A stretch of DNA of 62,625 bases from Zygnema cylindricum (GCA_037447655.1 JBBHKE010000864.1:130055-192679); one strand, 5' to 3'. Positions 33,951-43,536 are shown, numbered from the stretch's first letter. The notes: a model not told the origin generated them from the letters alone. Numbers and translations: made by a program.

Positions 33951-35111
33951 ATTATCGCAGGTGGCAAAACTCCGGCGGGGAGTAGATCAGGCCTTCTCGG
34001 CCTTATTATTACTGAAAACAAATTCGACAAGGACTTCAATCGACAAGTGGTGTCATTGAGAGTTCCCGACACCGGACTTCATATTTTATCTTTATTTTCA
34101 GGAATTAGTTCCGACTTGGAAGCAGTTTTGAAATCAGGATATCGGGTGGAGTCATATACAGCAGTGGAGATTTCGCCAGAAGCAAGGGCTGTCAGCGAAC
34201 ATCGCCTTCATCAGCTGCACCGCCTATATCCTCAACAGCTCCCAGTGTCTTCCATTTCCAAAGCTCACCGGAGTCTTCCCCAAAATGTGGATAACATTAT
34301 GGCACCCCATTTAGCCAATCTGGGCAGAATTGATCTGATTGTGGCAGGATGGCCTTGTCAAGGATACTCGCTCGCAAGACAAGGAAAACGGCATCAAGAC
34401 TGCAAGAGTAGCATATTCTACCAAATGATTACAATAATATCGTGGATTCAGCAGCTCCAGGACACACCAGTGGGGTACATCTTGGAGAACGTCCACCCGG
34501 GGGATGATAAACGAATACAGGTTGCAGACAACTGGAAACAAGTAACCCGGACTTTGGGAGCTCCTTTGGTTTTTGACGCTGCTCAGATGGGATCTCGAGC
34601 ACACAGACTCCGGGCATATTGGACCAGTATGATCCCGCTTCCGGTACTCCGGCAACAGTTGGATAAACAGACCCCCAACCCTCATATTTATGTACATCAG
34701 ATACTTGGAGAAGGGAGACTAGCCACATCTGTAACCAAACCGGATCGTCCTCCTTTCTTCCAATGCAACGCACCCGGAACTCCTCGCCGAGCCCTCCCCA
34801 CGTTGGTCTCTTTTCCTCACAGTCATGCCTACAGAAACAGAGCAGCTGGGATGATTTTTGATAGCAAGGACGGAATTTGGACGACACCGACAATTTCGGA
34901 ACGAGAACTAGCCATGGGATTCCATCCAAGAACCACGGCAGCACCACGTATTCCAGACCTACAAAGGTGTAGCCTAATCGGGCAAAGCATGGATTTGAAT
35001 GCCATTACATGGGTCAAAAAACACGCTCTTGCATATTTAGTCTCCATTCTCCAGATTCCTGCAGAAGTTACCTTCAAGCTCCAAAACTGTTGTCAATGCA
35101 AGCCACTTTGA
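33951..35111 (+). CDS. Cytosine-5 DNA methyltransferase encoded within the retrotransposon
   Basis: The frame is open for 386 codons after TAG at 33948. No ATG is near its beginning, so it was probably translated as part of a polyprotein. Motif I is LHILSLFSGI. An acidic SAM-contact segment follows (TAVEISPEAR), then motif IV with catalytic Cys in VAGWPCQGYSLAR, motif VI in YILENVH, motif VIII in GSRAHRLRAYWTS, and C-terminal blocks ERELAMGFHPRT and LIGQSMDLNAITW. The motif order is canonical and spacing suits a bare catalytic domain, without chromatin-reading regions. The SRAHRxRxYW block recalls DNMT3-type enzymes, but the subfamily is not settled. It lies between protease and RT and ends TGA. 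A role in methylating the element's own DNA or the host is inference. Confidence 0.9.
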   Translation: MIAGGKTPAGSRSGLLGLIITENKFDKDFNRQVVSLRVPDTGLHILSLFSGISSDLEAVLKSGYRVESYTAVEISPEARAVSEHRLHQLHRLYPQQLPVSSISKAHRSLPQNVDNIMAPHLANLGRIDLIVAGWPCQGYSLARQGKRHQDCKSSIFYQMITIISWIQQLQDTPVGYILENVHPGDDKRIQVADNWKQVTRTLGAPLVFDAAQMGSRAHRLRAYWTSMIPLPVLRQQLDKQTPNPHIYVHQILGEGRLATSVTKPDRPPFFQCNAPGTPRRALPTLVSFPHSHAYRNRAAGMIFDSKDGIWTTPTISERELAMGFHPRTTAAPRIPDLQRCSLIGQSMDLNAITWVKKHALAYLVSILQIPAEVTFKLQNCCQCKPL

Positions 35112-35324
35112 AGCTTGAGGGGGGGAGACATAGGAGAAAAATTCTACACCCAGGAGTTCCTTCAGTGGGGGAGAACGGTAGTTCAAAAAGGGAGAGCTTA
35201 GCGGAAGTTGTCAACAGTAAAGTATTATCCGAAGGAGTAGAGCGATCCACCGGTTGGGCTAGAATTCAACATTAATCTCTGGGGGAGACCACCGGAAGCC
35301 TAGGCCGCAGTTGAGCCGGGAAAG
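35112..35324 (+). other. Gypsy-2 spacer between methyltransferase and RT
   Basis: About 210 bp. It begins GAAGCTTGAGGGGGGGAGA, which resembles the polypurine tract at the 3' end of plant copia elements. In-frame TAG stops interrupt the spacer. Confidence 0.5.
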
Positions 35325-36306
35325 ATGGACTGGACTCTAGGGGAGCAGCTGGATCCTCAGCAGAAAGAACAGCTAACGGAACTCTTGGCCAAAAACAATC
35401 AGGTTTTCTCTTGGTCAGACCCCAATGTCGAAATATACAATGGAACCCCCTTTCGTATTGACCTGATCGACGAATCCGCAACTGTTTGGCAGAAACAGTA
35501 CCCTCTCAACTTCAAGGAGAAGGAGTTTATAACCGCAAAGGTCCAAACTTTGGTAGACGGCGAAATGGTTCAGGAAAGCATAAGACTCCATGGGTTTGCT
35601 TCCCCCACAGTTTTCCCTCCTAAGAAGGATTCATCTGGGAAAACTGTAGATTTCTGGATGTGTGGGGATTACCGCATGCTTCACACAACCACCATTCCTG
35701 ACCGTTATCCAATGCCAACCTCGGAAGAGATTTTCGACTCTCTTGCCTGTGCCACCATCTTCTCCACACTGGATATGAAGAATGGATTTCACCAGATTGC
35801 CATGGAACCAAAACACCGAAGAGAACGGCATTCTGGGCCGGATCCAGACTTTATGAGTGGCTTTATATGCCGTTCGGACTGAAGAATGTACCAGCCAAGT
35901 TCCAACAGGCCATGGACGAAGGGCTCCGAGGAATTGATTGTGCTCGGTGCTACATCGACGATGTGATAATATTCTCAAAGACCTTTGAGGAACACCTGGA
36001 GCATATCCTGATCGTTCTCCGGGCCCTTCAAGCAGCGGGCATGAAATGTCACTCGGAGAAGGGTATTTTTGGGGTGCTGAAAATTATTTACCTCGGACAT
36101 GAGGTGACTCCTGGGATAGTGGGTCCCCATATGGTTAAGGTTGCAGCCCTTGACGCTCTTCCTCCCCCGCAAGACATTTCTGCATTGCGCACCTTTCTCG
36201 GCTTGGCCAACTACTATCGCAGGTTTATTCCTGAGTTCACTAGTCACGCCCAGCCCCTAAATAAGCTATTGCGGAAAGATCAAGAATGGATGTGGGCCGA
36301 GGAATA
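35325..36306 (+). pseudogene. Gypsy-2 reverse transcriptase, frameshifted
   Basis: The first frame (35325-35820) has FASPTVFPPKKDSSGKTVDF, the MCGDYRMLH block and TLDMKNGFHQIAM. A 1-bp shift near 35820 moves the frame to TAFWAGSRLYEWLYMPFGL, the catalytic YIDD (in CYIDDVIIFS, near 35951) and LGLANYYRRFIPEF. It ends at TAG 36304. The protein would be inactive from this copy without frame restoration. Confidence 0.9.
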
Positions 36307-36828
36307 GCTGATCGCTTTCTAGTTCTTGAAAGATGCCCTGAAGAAACACATAGTGCTCCGGATGCCTGTCACCTGAGACCTTTCCTTTTTTACAGTGATT
36401 GGAGCAGGTTTGGATTGGGAGCGGTTTTGGCCCAAGTTAACGACTCTCGAGCCGAGTATGTGGTGGCTTATGCCAGCCGGAGCAACAACCGAGCTGAGGG
36501 AAATTATAGCAGTTACCATGGGGAGCTTTTGGCAGCTGTGTGGGCCATCCAGCATTTCAGGCCTTATTTGTACGAGGTCCCTTTCAAACTGATAACGGAC
36601 CACCAACCCCTGCAATGGATCATGGAGAATAGTAAGTTGACCGACAAACTCGCCAGATGGGTGCTTATCCTGCAAGAATATGATTTCAACATCGTTCACC
36701 GCGCAGGGGAAATCCATGGGAATGCCGATGGACTTAGCCGAAACCCTGATCCTTCTACGCTGGATTCCACCGGCGCTCGGCATGACGAAGACCCGGAAAT
36801 GAGTTTGGGACTCATTCGAGCATCCTCC
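36307..36828 (+). pseudogene. Gypsy-2 RNase H
   Basis: After two TAG codons and a frame change near 36380, the frame holds FLFYSDWSRFGLGAVLAQ (first catalytic Asp), the NYSSYHGELLAAVWAI block (Glu), LITDHQPLQW (Asp) and IHGNADGLSR (the terminal N-A-D-x-LSR). A stop-free domain. Confidence 0.9.
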
Positions 36829-37876
36829 GCTTTTATTTGGCTTCCTCCATCGGGGGGGGCACTGACCACCTTTGCAGCAGATGTTGAGGGGCAGGCACCC
36901 ATTGTTGCCGGACGGAAAGACATCTGGAACGACTCTGAGGCTCTCCAATCTATCCAGTAGGGGTCGCCTCTTCCCCATTTGGCTGGAGGTCAATTGTCCC
37001 GAGTGCAGACCAGGATGGTGGCGTATGAATGGGACCGAGGTGTTCTCCTCCGGAAATGGTCAAACGGTACGAGTAAAGTGGTTCCTCCCCCATCAGATCG
37101 AGAAACTTTGATTACTAATCTCCACAAGCAATGTGGGAACTTCGGGCAGAAGCGGACCACTTCCCTAGTTACAGGCTCGTATTGGTGGCATGGGTTGCGT
37201 GCCCAAGTCAACCGAATCGTACAGATTTGCTCTTCCTGCGATCGAGTTAAGGCCTCCTTTGACAAAAAAGGCGGGACTGAGCTGCATTCTCTCCCTATCC
37301 GGGGGATGTTTTATCGGTGGTCTTTGGATCTTTAGGGACCTCTTCCGACCAGCAGACGTGGGAATCGTTTCGTCCTAGTCATGATTGAACATTTCTCAAA
37401 ATGGATAGAGCTTGTGGTTGTGCCCCGAAAGGAGTCCAAGTCCATCGCCGACGCTTTCTTGCAGAGGATCCTGTCACAATTTAGAGCGCGCGCAGAGGTC
37501 TTGACAGACCAGGGATCGGAATTCGCCGGAGAATTTACAAATATTTTGGAGAAATGCCTCATCGACCATCGACTCACCAGTCGCGACCACCCTTAAGCCG
37601 ACGGATTGGTCGAAAGGTGCGTACAAACAATGAAGCGGTCACTACGGAAATATGCCATGGAAGAGGACTTGGGAGAATGGGACAAAAGGGTGCCTTGGAT
37701 TGCCATGGGATACAGATTCAGCAGACAGGCTTCCCTCCACTCCTATAGTCCTTACTTCATCTTATTCGGACGGCATCCCATTCTGCCCGGGGCTGCCTCG
37801 GCCCAAGCTGTGGTCCTCTCGGAAATAGATCACAAAGGGACTGTCGAAAAACTGATCGCCGATCGTGCTAAGATCT
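36829..37876 (+). pseudogene. Gypsy-2 integrase, first copy
   Basis: Zinc domain: HKQCGNFGQKRT with CSSC; the second His of HHCC is Asn. DDE core: Asp in the SLDL-stop-GPLP segment, Asp in LTDQGSEFAGEF, and Glu in ADGLVERCVQTMK. Stops include TAG at 36958, TAG at 37333 and TAA at 37594. At about 37876 the sequence jumps back to a second copy of the segment starting near 36829. Confidence 0.85.
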
Positions 37877-38095
37877 TCCGCTTTAATTTGGCTTCCTCCA
37901 TCGTGGGGGGCACTGACCACCTTTGCAGCAGATGTTGAGGGGCAGGCACCCATTGGAGCCAAACGGAAAGAAATCTGGAACGACTCTGAGGCTCTCCAAT
38001 CCATCCAGCGGGGGTCGCCTCTTCCCCATTTGGCTGGAGGTGAATTGTCCTGAGTGCAGACCCGGATGGCGCCGTATGAATGGGACCGAGGTGTT
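37877..38095 (+). repeat. Second copy of integrase segment, part before TR-GAG
   Basis: Repeats 36829-37045 with few differences (GGCTTCCTCCATCG, then GGGGCAGGCACCCATTG). It is cut at GGTGTT by the TR-GAG insertion and continues at 42195. Confidence 0.9.
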
Positions 38096-39153
38096 TGTTG
38101 GTTTTTGGAAACCTTTAGTCCTCTCTATATCACATTGCTATGCTGCCATGCTGCGCTGGTCACACTGCAGACATAGCAGCATGTATGAAAAAGATATTGT
38201 GCTGCCATGCTGCGCTGGTCACATCACAGCCATAGCAGCTTACATACTAAGTACTAAGAGTATTGAACGTACGGAATTGGACTTCAAGTGACGCGAAGAA
38301 ACATAGACGAAAGTGTTGAATGTGTTGGAGAAATGGACGGCGGATCGCGAAGTGATCCGATGATTAACATTCGAAATGATTTAAATTGTACGTCGGCCGT
38401 ACGAAACATAATGCGGCGGTCAACATGTGATGAATTGGACGCCACCGGAGCTACGGACGGCACCGCCGTCAGTTGGTGAGGGACGCGAAATCGCGTCCAT
38501 CACATGATATTTATTTTGGATGGTCCTAATTCGTTTGACGGAATTCGTAAGACTTGTAAATATTTAACAATGTTTGTCCCGTGTATTAATTATTACTGTA
38601 GCTCTCAGGTACACTCACATTAATAGAGGTAGTAGATTGATTACGTACGGCTGGTATGCCTCCGTACAGTTAGTAGTAAGCTGTAGTATATATTTGTAGG
38701 ACTTAGTCATTTCTAGACTTAGGAACTTTTTTGGACAGAAACTGTTTTGCTCCTTTTTGGGATTTTCATCTGAGAATTGCTCTCAGTTTTATCGGCAGAA
38801 TTATCTGAAATTTTGCATGTGTGTTCCTCTTTATATTGGCAATATTGTGGCGAATTTTCAGACCTATTGTGTGTCTGGTTTGCTTGGGGCTTTATTGTGA
38901 AGCTGGTCATATTTATCAAAGTTCTGCAGGCTATTTTTCTGCAACTTTGAATGAGTGTTGTGATTATTCGGTTTGGTATTCTTCTATGAAATTTGGTGGG
39001 AATACTTAGTGGACTTGGAACTATCTGGTTGAATAGTTTCAGCTTAGTTTGGTTATTCTGTAGAATTCTGAGTGGAATCAAAGGAGGCTGTTTTGGGGTA
39101 GTCTGTGGTGCTTCCGAGGGTACATTCATGGCTGAAAAGGGCTATGAACAACA
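38096..39153 (+). repeat. TR-GAG 5' LTR
   Basis: Contains two tandem copies of a segment with GCTGCCATGCTGCGCTGGTC near 38150-38230, flanked by TGCTATG/CATAGCA inverted pieces. Its last 26 bp carry the Gag start codon. Confidence 0.9.
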
Positions 39154-40561
39154 GGTTATGGGCCCACGCCCATGGCTACCCATTTTGGATGAATCAACCC
39201 TGCCCATATTTGATGGTTCTAAATATTACTATTGGAGGAGTATGATGGAGAGCTACTTCAAGTCGAGGAAGCTAATGGATGTGGTGGACGGGACATGTGT
39301 TGAATCATCGGTTGGATGGGAGGAGAAGAACAATGAGTGTATGCTGATTATCAAGCTATCTTTGAATGAGAAATTTGTATTGACTTACCTTGGTCTGGAA
39401 AGTGCAGCTGAGTTATGGAAGTGCTTAGAATGTGGATATCAAAAGACTTCCGTGTATCATTGGATGAGTAGTGTCACAAAAATAGTTGAGTATAAGTATG
39501 ATGGAGGTAGTATGATGAATTATTGTATAGGGTTACAAATATTGTTTGTAGAAAATGAGATTGCAGGTGGAAACTTTACAAATGCTCAAAAGGTTTTTTT
39601 GTTAATGAAAGGATTACCTAAGGAATATAGGTGTGCTTTAGATAGATTAAAACAGGTTGATAAAAATGATTGGAACTTACAATTAGCAATCAGGTGTGTT
39701 TTAGATGAAGAGGCCAATAACGAGGCTCTAAAGATTAGGGGGAATTTTCAAGGTGTCAGATCACAGTTTCAAAGAAATAAGAGAAGTTGTAGGGAAGAAA
39801 ATTGTTTTTATTTTAATGATGTAGGACATACTTTCAGGGTATGTCCTCTATATAAAAGTGCATGTCTCACAGGAAATTTCAGAGAAGGGTTGGACAACAA
39901 CCGAGTTCAGCCCCCTATACAAAAGCAACAGAATGCATTTATTGAACCGAGGAAATATTGTGAAGATAAAAGGGTTACACTTTCTTTCGAGAAATTTGTT
40001 TATTTGCCGAACGTCATTTTTGGAAATATGGAGAACGAGGACAGAGGGGGAAAAATAATTGTCACCGAAGATGTTGTGGAGGAAAAGGAGACAGAAAAGG
40101 ACGCGGTTTTTGAAACTTTTTCTGGTGACAGATTGGTGAGTGAAAAATGCTTACAAGAGGGAGAGTTAAGTGAAGTAAAAGGAGTGGGAGGAAAAGATGA
40201 GGAAGTGATAGTGGAACAGAAAAATAATGTGGATGTGGAATTTAATGACCTTAGAGAAGATGAGAGGAAAAATGTTCAGATTATTGGGGTAAGAGAGGGA
40301 GTTTGTAATTTTGGAAAACGAAATAAAACTGCAAAAATTAGAAAAATAGGAAAAGAAACCTGGAAGAAGAGATTAGTGAAGAAAAAGGCAGGAATTAGAA
40401 TTGATGACATTAAAAGGGTAGAAAACGGTGACAAAGATGTAAACTTACATAAATCACAAAAATTCATTAAGAAAACAAAGAAAACAGGCAGGACTCAAAA
40501 GATCACTAGTAGAAGAAAACATGTTCCGAAAGTGGTTAAAAGAAGACGACGTGAAAAGTAA
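39128..40561 (+). CDS. gag: TR-GAG Gag protein (UBN2/copia type)
   Basis: 477 codons without a stop. ATG 39128 lies inside the 5' LTR and the frame runs through the primer-binding site. Residues about 25-200 match the copia Gag domain: FDGSKYYYWRSMMESYF, SAAELWKCLECGY and KVFLLMKGLPKEYR. A degenerate zinc knuckle follows, NCFYFNDVGHTFRVC, where the second Cys is Phe. The C-terminal half is charged, ending in a Lys/Arg tail (VVKRRRREK) that may bind nucleic acid or act in nuclear import. The intact frame suggests recent activity. Confidence 0.9.
   Translation: MAEKGYEQQVMGPRPWLPILDESTLPIFDGSKYYYWRSMMESYFKSRKLMDVVDGTCVESSVGWEEKNNECMLIIKLSLNEKFVLTYLGLESAAELWKCLECGYQKTSVYHWMSSVTKIVEYKYDGGSMMNYCIGLQILFVENEIAGGNFTNAQKVFLLMKGLPKEYRCALDRLKQVDKNDWNLQLAIRCVLDEEANNEALKIRGNFQGVRSQFQRNKRSCREENCFYFNDVGHTFRVCPLYKSACLTGNFREGLDNNRVQPPIQKQQNAFIEPRKYCEDKRVTLSFEKFVYLPNVIFGNMENEDRGGKIIVTEDVVEEKETEKDAVFETFSGDRLVSEKCLQEGELSEVKGVGGKDEEVIVEQKNNVDVEFNDLREDERKNVQIIGVREGVCNFGKRNKTAKIRKIGKETWKKRLVKKKAGIRIDDIKRVENGDKDVNLHKSQKFIKKTKKTGRTQKITSRRKHVPKVVKRRRREK
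39154..39168 (+). promoter_or_regulatory. TR-GAG primer-binding site (candidate)
   Basis: GGTTATGGGCCCACG directly after the LTR; one base in the first 14 differs from the corresponding Copia-1 site. It is translated as part of Gag. Confidence 0.6.
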
Positions 40562-41133
40562 GTTTACGGAGGTGACTACCATTAAAATTCAGTAATATAT
40601 GTAAAATTTCGAATTTTGCATTTTGTTTTTCTTTAAATTAGTTGAAAAGAAAGTTTAATTTTTTTTTTTAGACTCAAGAAGAGGCAACGGTAGCAATGGT
40701 TTTTGGAAAGGACGCATTTTTGGAAGAAATGGCAGAAAGAAGTTGGAGCAGTAACGCAGCTGGAGCAGTGGTGAATCGGCAAAAGCAGTTCGCGTCGCAA
40801 CGCAGCAACGCAGCGCAGCGGAAGCAGTGGTGAAGTTTGAACGAAAGGGAAAAAGGGAGGAAATTTGCAGGTACGGAAAGGTACAGTTATTTTTAACACG
40901 CGGCATATTTAATTCCAAATGCACGAAACTAAATTTTCGGGGGAGTGTTGTTTTGAAAAGTCAGTTTCGTGAGGGCGTGTCGTTTCGTGCGTACAAAATG
41001 TTTCGTGGGTACAGTATAAGATTCTAATGCTATCTTGATTTACTGTGGAGGTTCGAATGGATCTGCGAATCGGGGGAATAATGGTAGAAGAATGTGGACT
41101 TAGTGCCTGAGAGAGTCTAAAGGTTTGGGGGAG
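40562..41133 (+). other. TR-GAG 3' untranslated region and polypurine tract
   Basis: No open frame of note. Several TTTCGTGC/GCACGAAA motifs occur at 40918-41010, similar to motifs in the Gypsy-1 LTR. The tract GGTTTGGGGGAG abuts the 3' LTR. Confidence 0.6.
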
Positions 41134-42194
41134 TGTTGGTTTTTGGAAACCTTTAGTCCTCTCTATATCACATTGCTATGCTGCCATGCTGCGCTGGTCA
41201 CACCGCAGACATAGCAGCATGTATGAAAAAGATATTGTGCTGCCATGCTGCGCTGGTCACATCGCAGCCATAGCAGCTTGCATACTAAGTACTAAGAGTA
41301 TTGAACGTACGGAATTGGACTTCAAGTGACGCGAAGAAACATAGACGAAAGTGTTGAATGTGTTGGAGAAATGGACGGCGGATCACGAAGCGATCCGATG
41401 ATTAACATTCGAAATGATTTAAATTGTACGTCGGCCGTACAAAACATAATGCGGCGGTCAACATGTGATGAATTGGACGCCACCGGAGCTACGGACAGCA
41501 GCGCCGTCAGTTTGGTGAGGGACGCAAAATCGCGTCCATCACATGATATTTATTTTGGATGGTCCTGATTCGTTTGACGGAATTCGTAAGACTTGTAAAT
41601 ATTTAACAATGTTTGTCCCGTGTATTAATTATTACTGTAGCTCTCAGGTACACTCACATTAATAGAGGTAGTAGATTGATTACGTACGGCTGGTATGCCT
41701 CCGTACAGTTAGTAGTAAGCTGTAGTATATATTTGTAGGACTTAGTCATTTCTAGACTTAGGAACTTTTTTGGACAGAAACTGTTTCTGCTCCTTTTTGG
41801 GATTTTCATCTGAGAATTGGTCTCAGTTTTATTGGCAGAATTATCTGAAATTTTGCATGTGTGTTCCTCTTTGTATTGGCAATATTGTGGCCAATTTTCA
41901 GACCTATTGTGTGTCTGGTTTGCTTGGGGCTTTATTGTGAAGCTGGTCATATTTATCAAAGTTCTGGCAGGCTATTTTTCTGCAACTTTGACTGAGTGTT
42001 GTGATTATTCGGTTTGGTATTATTATATGAAATTTGGTGGGAATACTAAGTGGACTTGGAACTATCTGGTTGATTAGTTTCAGCTTGGTTTGGTTTTTCT
42101 GTAGAATTCTGAGTGGAATCAAAGGAGGCTGTTTTGGGGTAGTCTGTGGTGCTTCCGAGGGTACATTCATGGCTGAAAAGGGCTATGAACAACA
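41134..42194 (+). repeat. TR-GAG 3' LTR
   Basis: 1,061 bp, nearly identical to 38096-39153; ends AACAACA. Confidence 0.9.
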
Positions 42195-43386
42195 GAGTTC
42201 TCCTCCGGAAATGGTCAGACGGTACGAGGAAAGTGGTTCCTCCCCCATCAGATCGAGAAACTCTGGTTACTAATCTCCACAAGCAATGTGGACACTTCGG
42301 GCAGAAACGGACCACTTCCCTAGTTACAGGCTCTTATTAGTGGCATGGGTTGCGGGCCGAAGTAAACCAAATCGTACAGACTTCCTCTTCCTTCGATCGA
42401 GTTAAGGCCTCCTTTGACAAAAAAAAGGCAGGACTGAGCTGCATTCTCTCCCCATCCGGGGGATGTTTTATCGGTGGTCTTTGGATCTTTTAGGACCTCT
42501 TCCGATCAGCAAACATGGGAATCGTTTTGTCTTAGTCATGATTGAACATTTCTCAAAATGGATAGAGCTTGTGGTTTTGCCCCGAAAGGAGTCCAAGTCC
42601 ATCGCCGACGCTTTCTTGCAGAGGATCCTGTCACAATTTGGAGCGCCCGCAGAGGACATGACAGACCAGGGATCGGAATTCGCCGGAGAATTTACAAATC
42701 TTTTGGAGAAATGCCTCATCGACCATCGACTTACTAGTGGCGACCACCCTTAAGCCGACGGTTTGGCCGAAAGGTGCGTACAAACAGTGGAGCGGTCACT
42801 ACAGAAATATGCCGTGGAAGAGGACTTACCAGAATGGGACAAAAGGGTGCCTTGGATTGCCATGGGATACAGATTCAGCAGACATCCTTCCCTCCACTCC
42901 TATAGTCCTTACTTCATTTTATTTGGACGGCATCCCATTCTGCCCGGGACTGCCTCGGCCCAAGCTGTGGTCTTCCCGAAAATGGATCATAAAGGGATTG
43001 TCGAAAAAGTGATCGCCGATCGTGCCAAGATCTTCCAGCGAGAGATGCCTCTTGCCATGGGGAATTTACAAGCGGCACAACACCGGGATCAATTGAGGTA
43101 TTCCCAGCGCCGGAACGAGGATGATGTGCCAAGACAGCAACGGTTTATGGTGGGAGATTTTGTATATCGAATGCAACAGAAAAAGGACACGCTTGACATT
43201 TCGGTCGGGCGGGTGATTTTGAAAGTGGTGGAAGTCTCAAACAAGGGAGTTCTGACTTTGGAGGGGAAAGATGGTCGAAGAATTAAAGAGAATCAGAACA
43301 ATGAGGCTCTTTGCCATCTCCGAGGATTGGAAGACGAACCCACTTTTCACATGACTTACTTTATCGATCCCCCTTCCTGTTCTTAA
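42195..43386 (+). pseudogene. Gypsy-2 integrase, second copy and C-terminal domain
   Basis: Continues the duplicated segment. Zinc domain: HKQCGHFGQKRT keeps the second His, but the Cys pair has become Ser/Phe (TSSSFDRV). Catalytic blocks: the MTDQGSEFAGEF Asp and ADGLAERCVQTVE Glu, with the same TAA (42751) between them as in copy 1. It then runs without stops through RFMVGDFVYRM (GPF/Y-like) and LCHLRGLEDEPTFHM to TAA 43384. Confidence 0.85.
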
Positions 43387-43536
43387 TCATGTAACCTGTC
43401 CTCCCAGCAGCATGACATCTTGGTCTGCAATCAGTGCGGCAAGTGTTGGCATCCAGCTTGTCTCCCCTCCTCGTGGGAATCCCGCTCTCCATCCCCTAGT
43501 CCATGGTTCTGCGGGAACTGTGAATTGGGCGGGTAA
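43387..43536 (+). pseudogene. PHD finger following the integrase
   Basis: In the integrase frame, directly after TAA 43384: HDILVCNQCGKCWHPACLP, a Ser/Pro loop, and PWFCGNCELGG, then TAA 43534. This is the Cys-rich C4HC3 pattern with the diagnostic W-H-x2-C and final W-x-C-x2-C. The first Cys pair is atypical (Cys on each side of the stop). PHD fingers read histone H3 tails; in this position it would replace the chromodomain of chromoviruses. It is 30 bp before the polypurine tract. Confidence 0.75.

Larger units (their letters stand above)
38096..42194 (+). mobile_element. TR-GAG: Gag-only terminal-repeat retrotransposon, 4.1 kb
   Basis: LTRs of 1,058 bp (38096-39153) and 1,061 bp (41134-42194), TGTTGG...AACAACA, flank a 2.0-kb internal region encoding only a copia-type Gag. 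Flanking GTGTT (38091-38095) and GAGTT (42195-42199) are a 4-of-5 target duplication. The two LTRs are very similar, so it is younger than the host element. It matches the published TR-GAG class (non-autonomous LTR elements keeping only Gag) and needs Pol in trans. Confidence 0.9.

Noticed and set aside
38288-38479. Small ORF with Asp/Asn-rich product present twice (also 41326)
   Set aside because: It is part of both TR-GAG LTRs and its stop position differs between copies.
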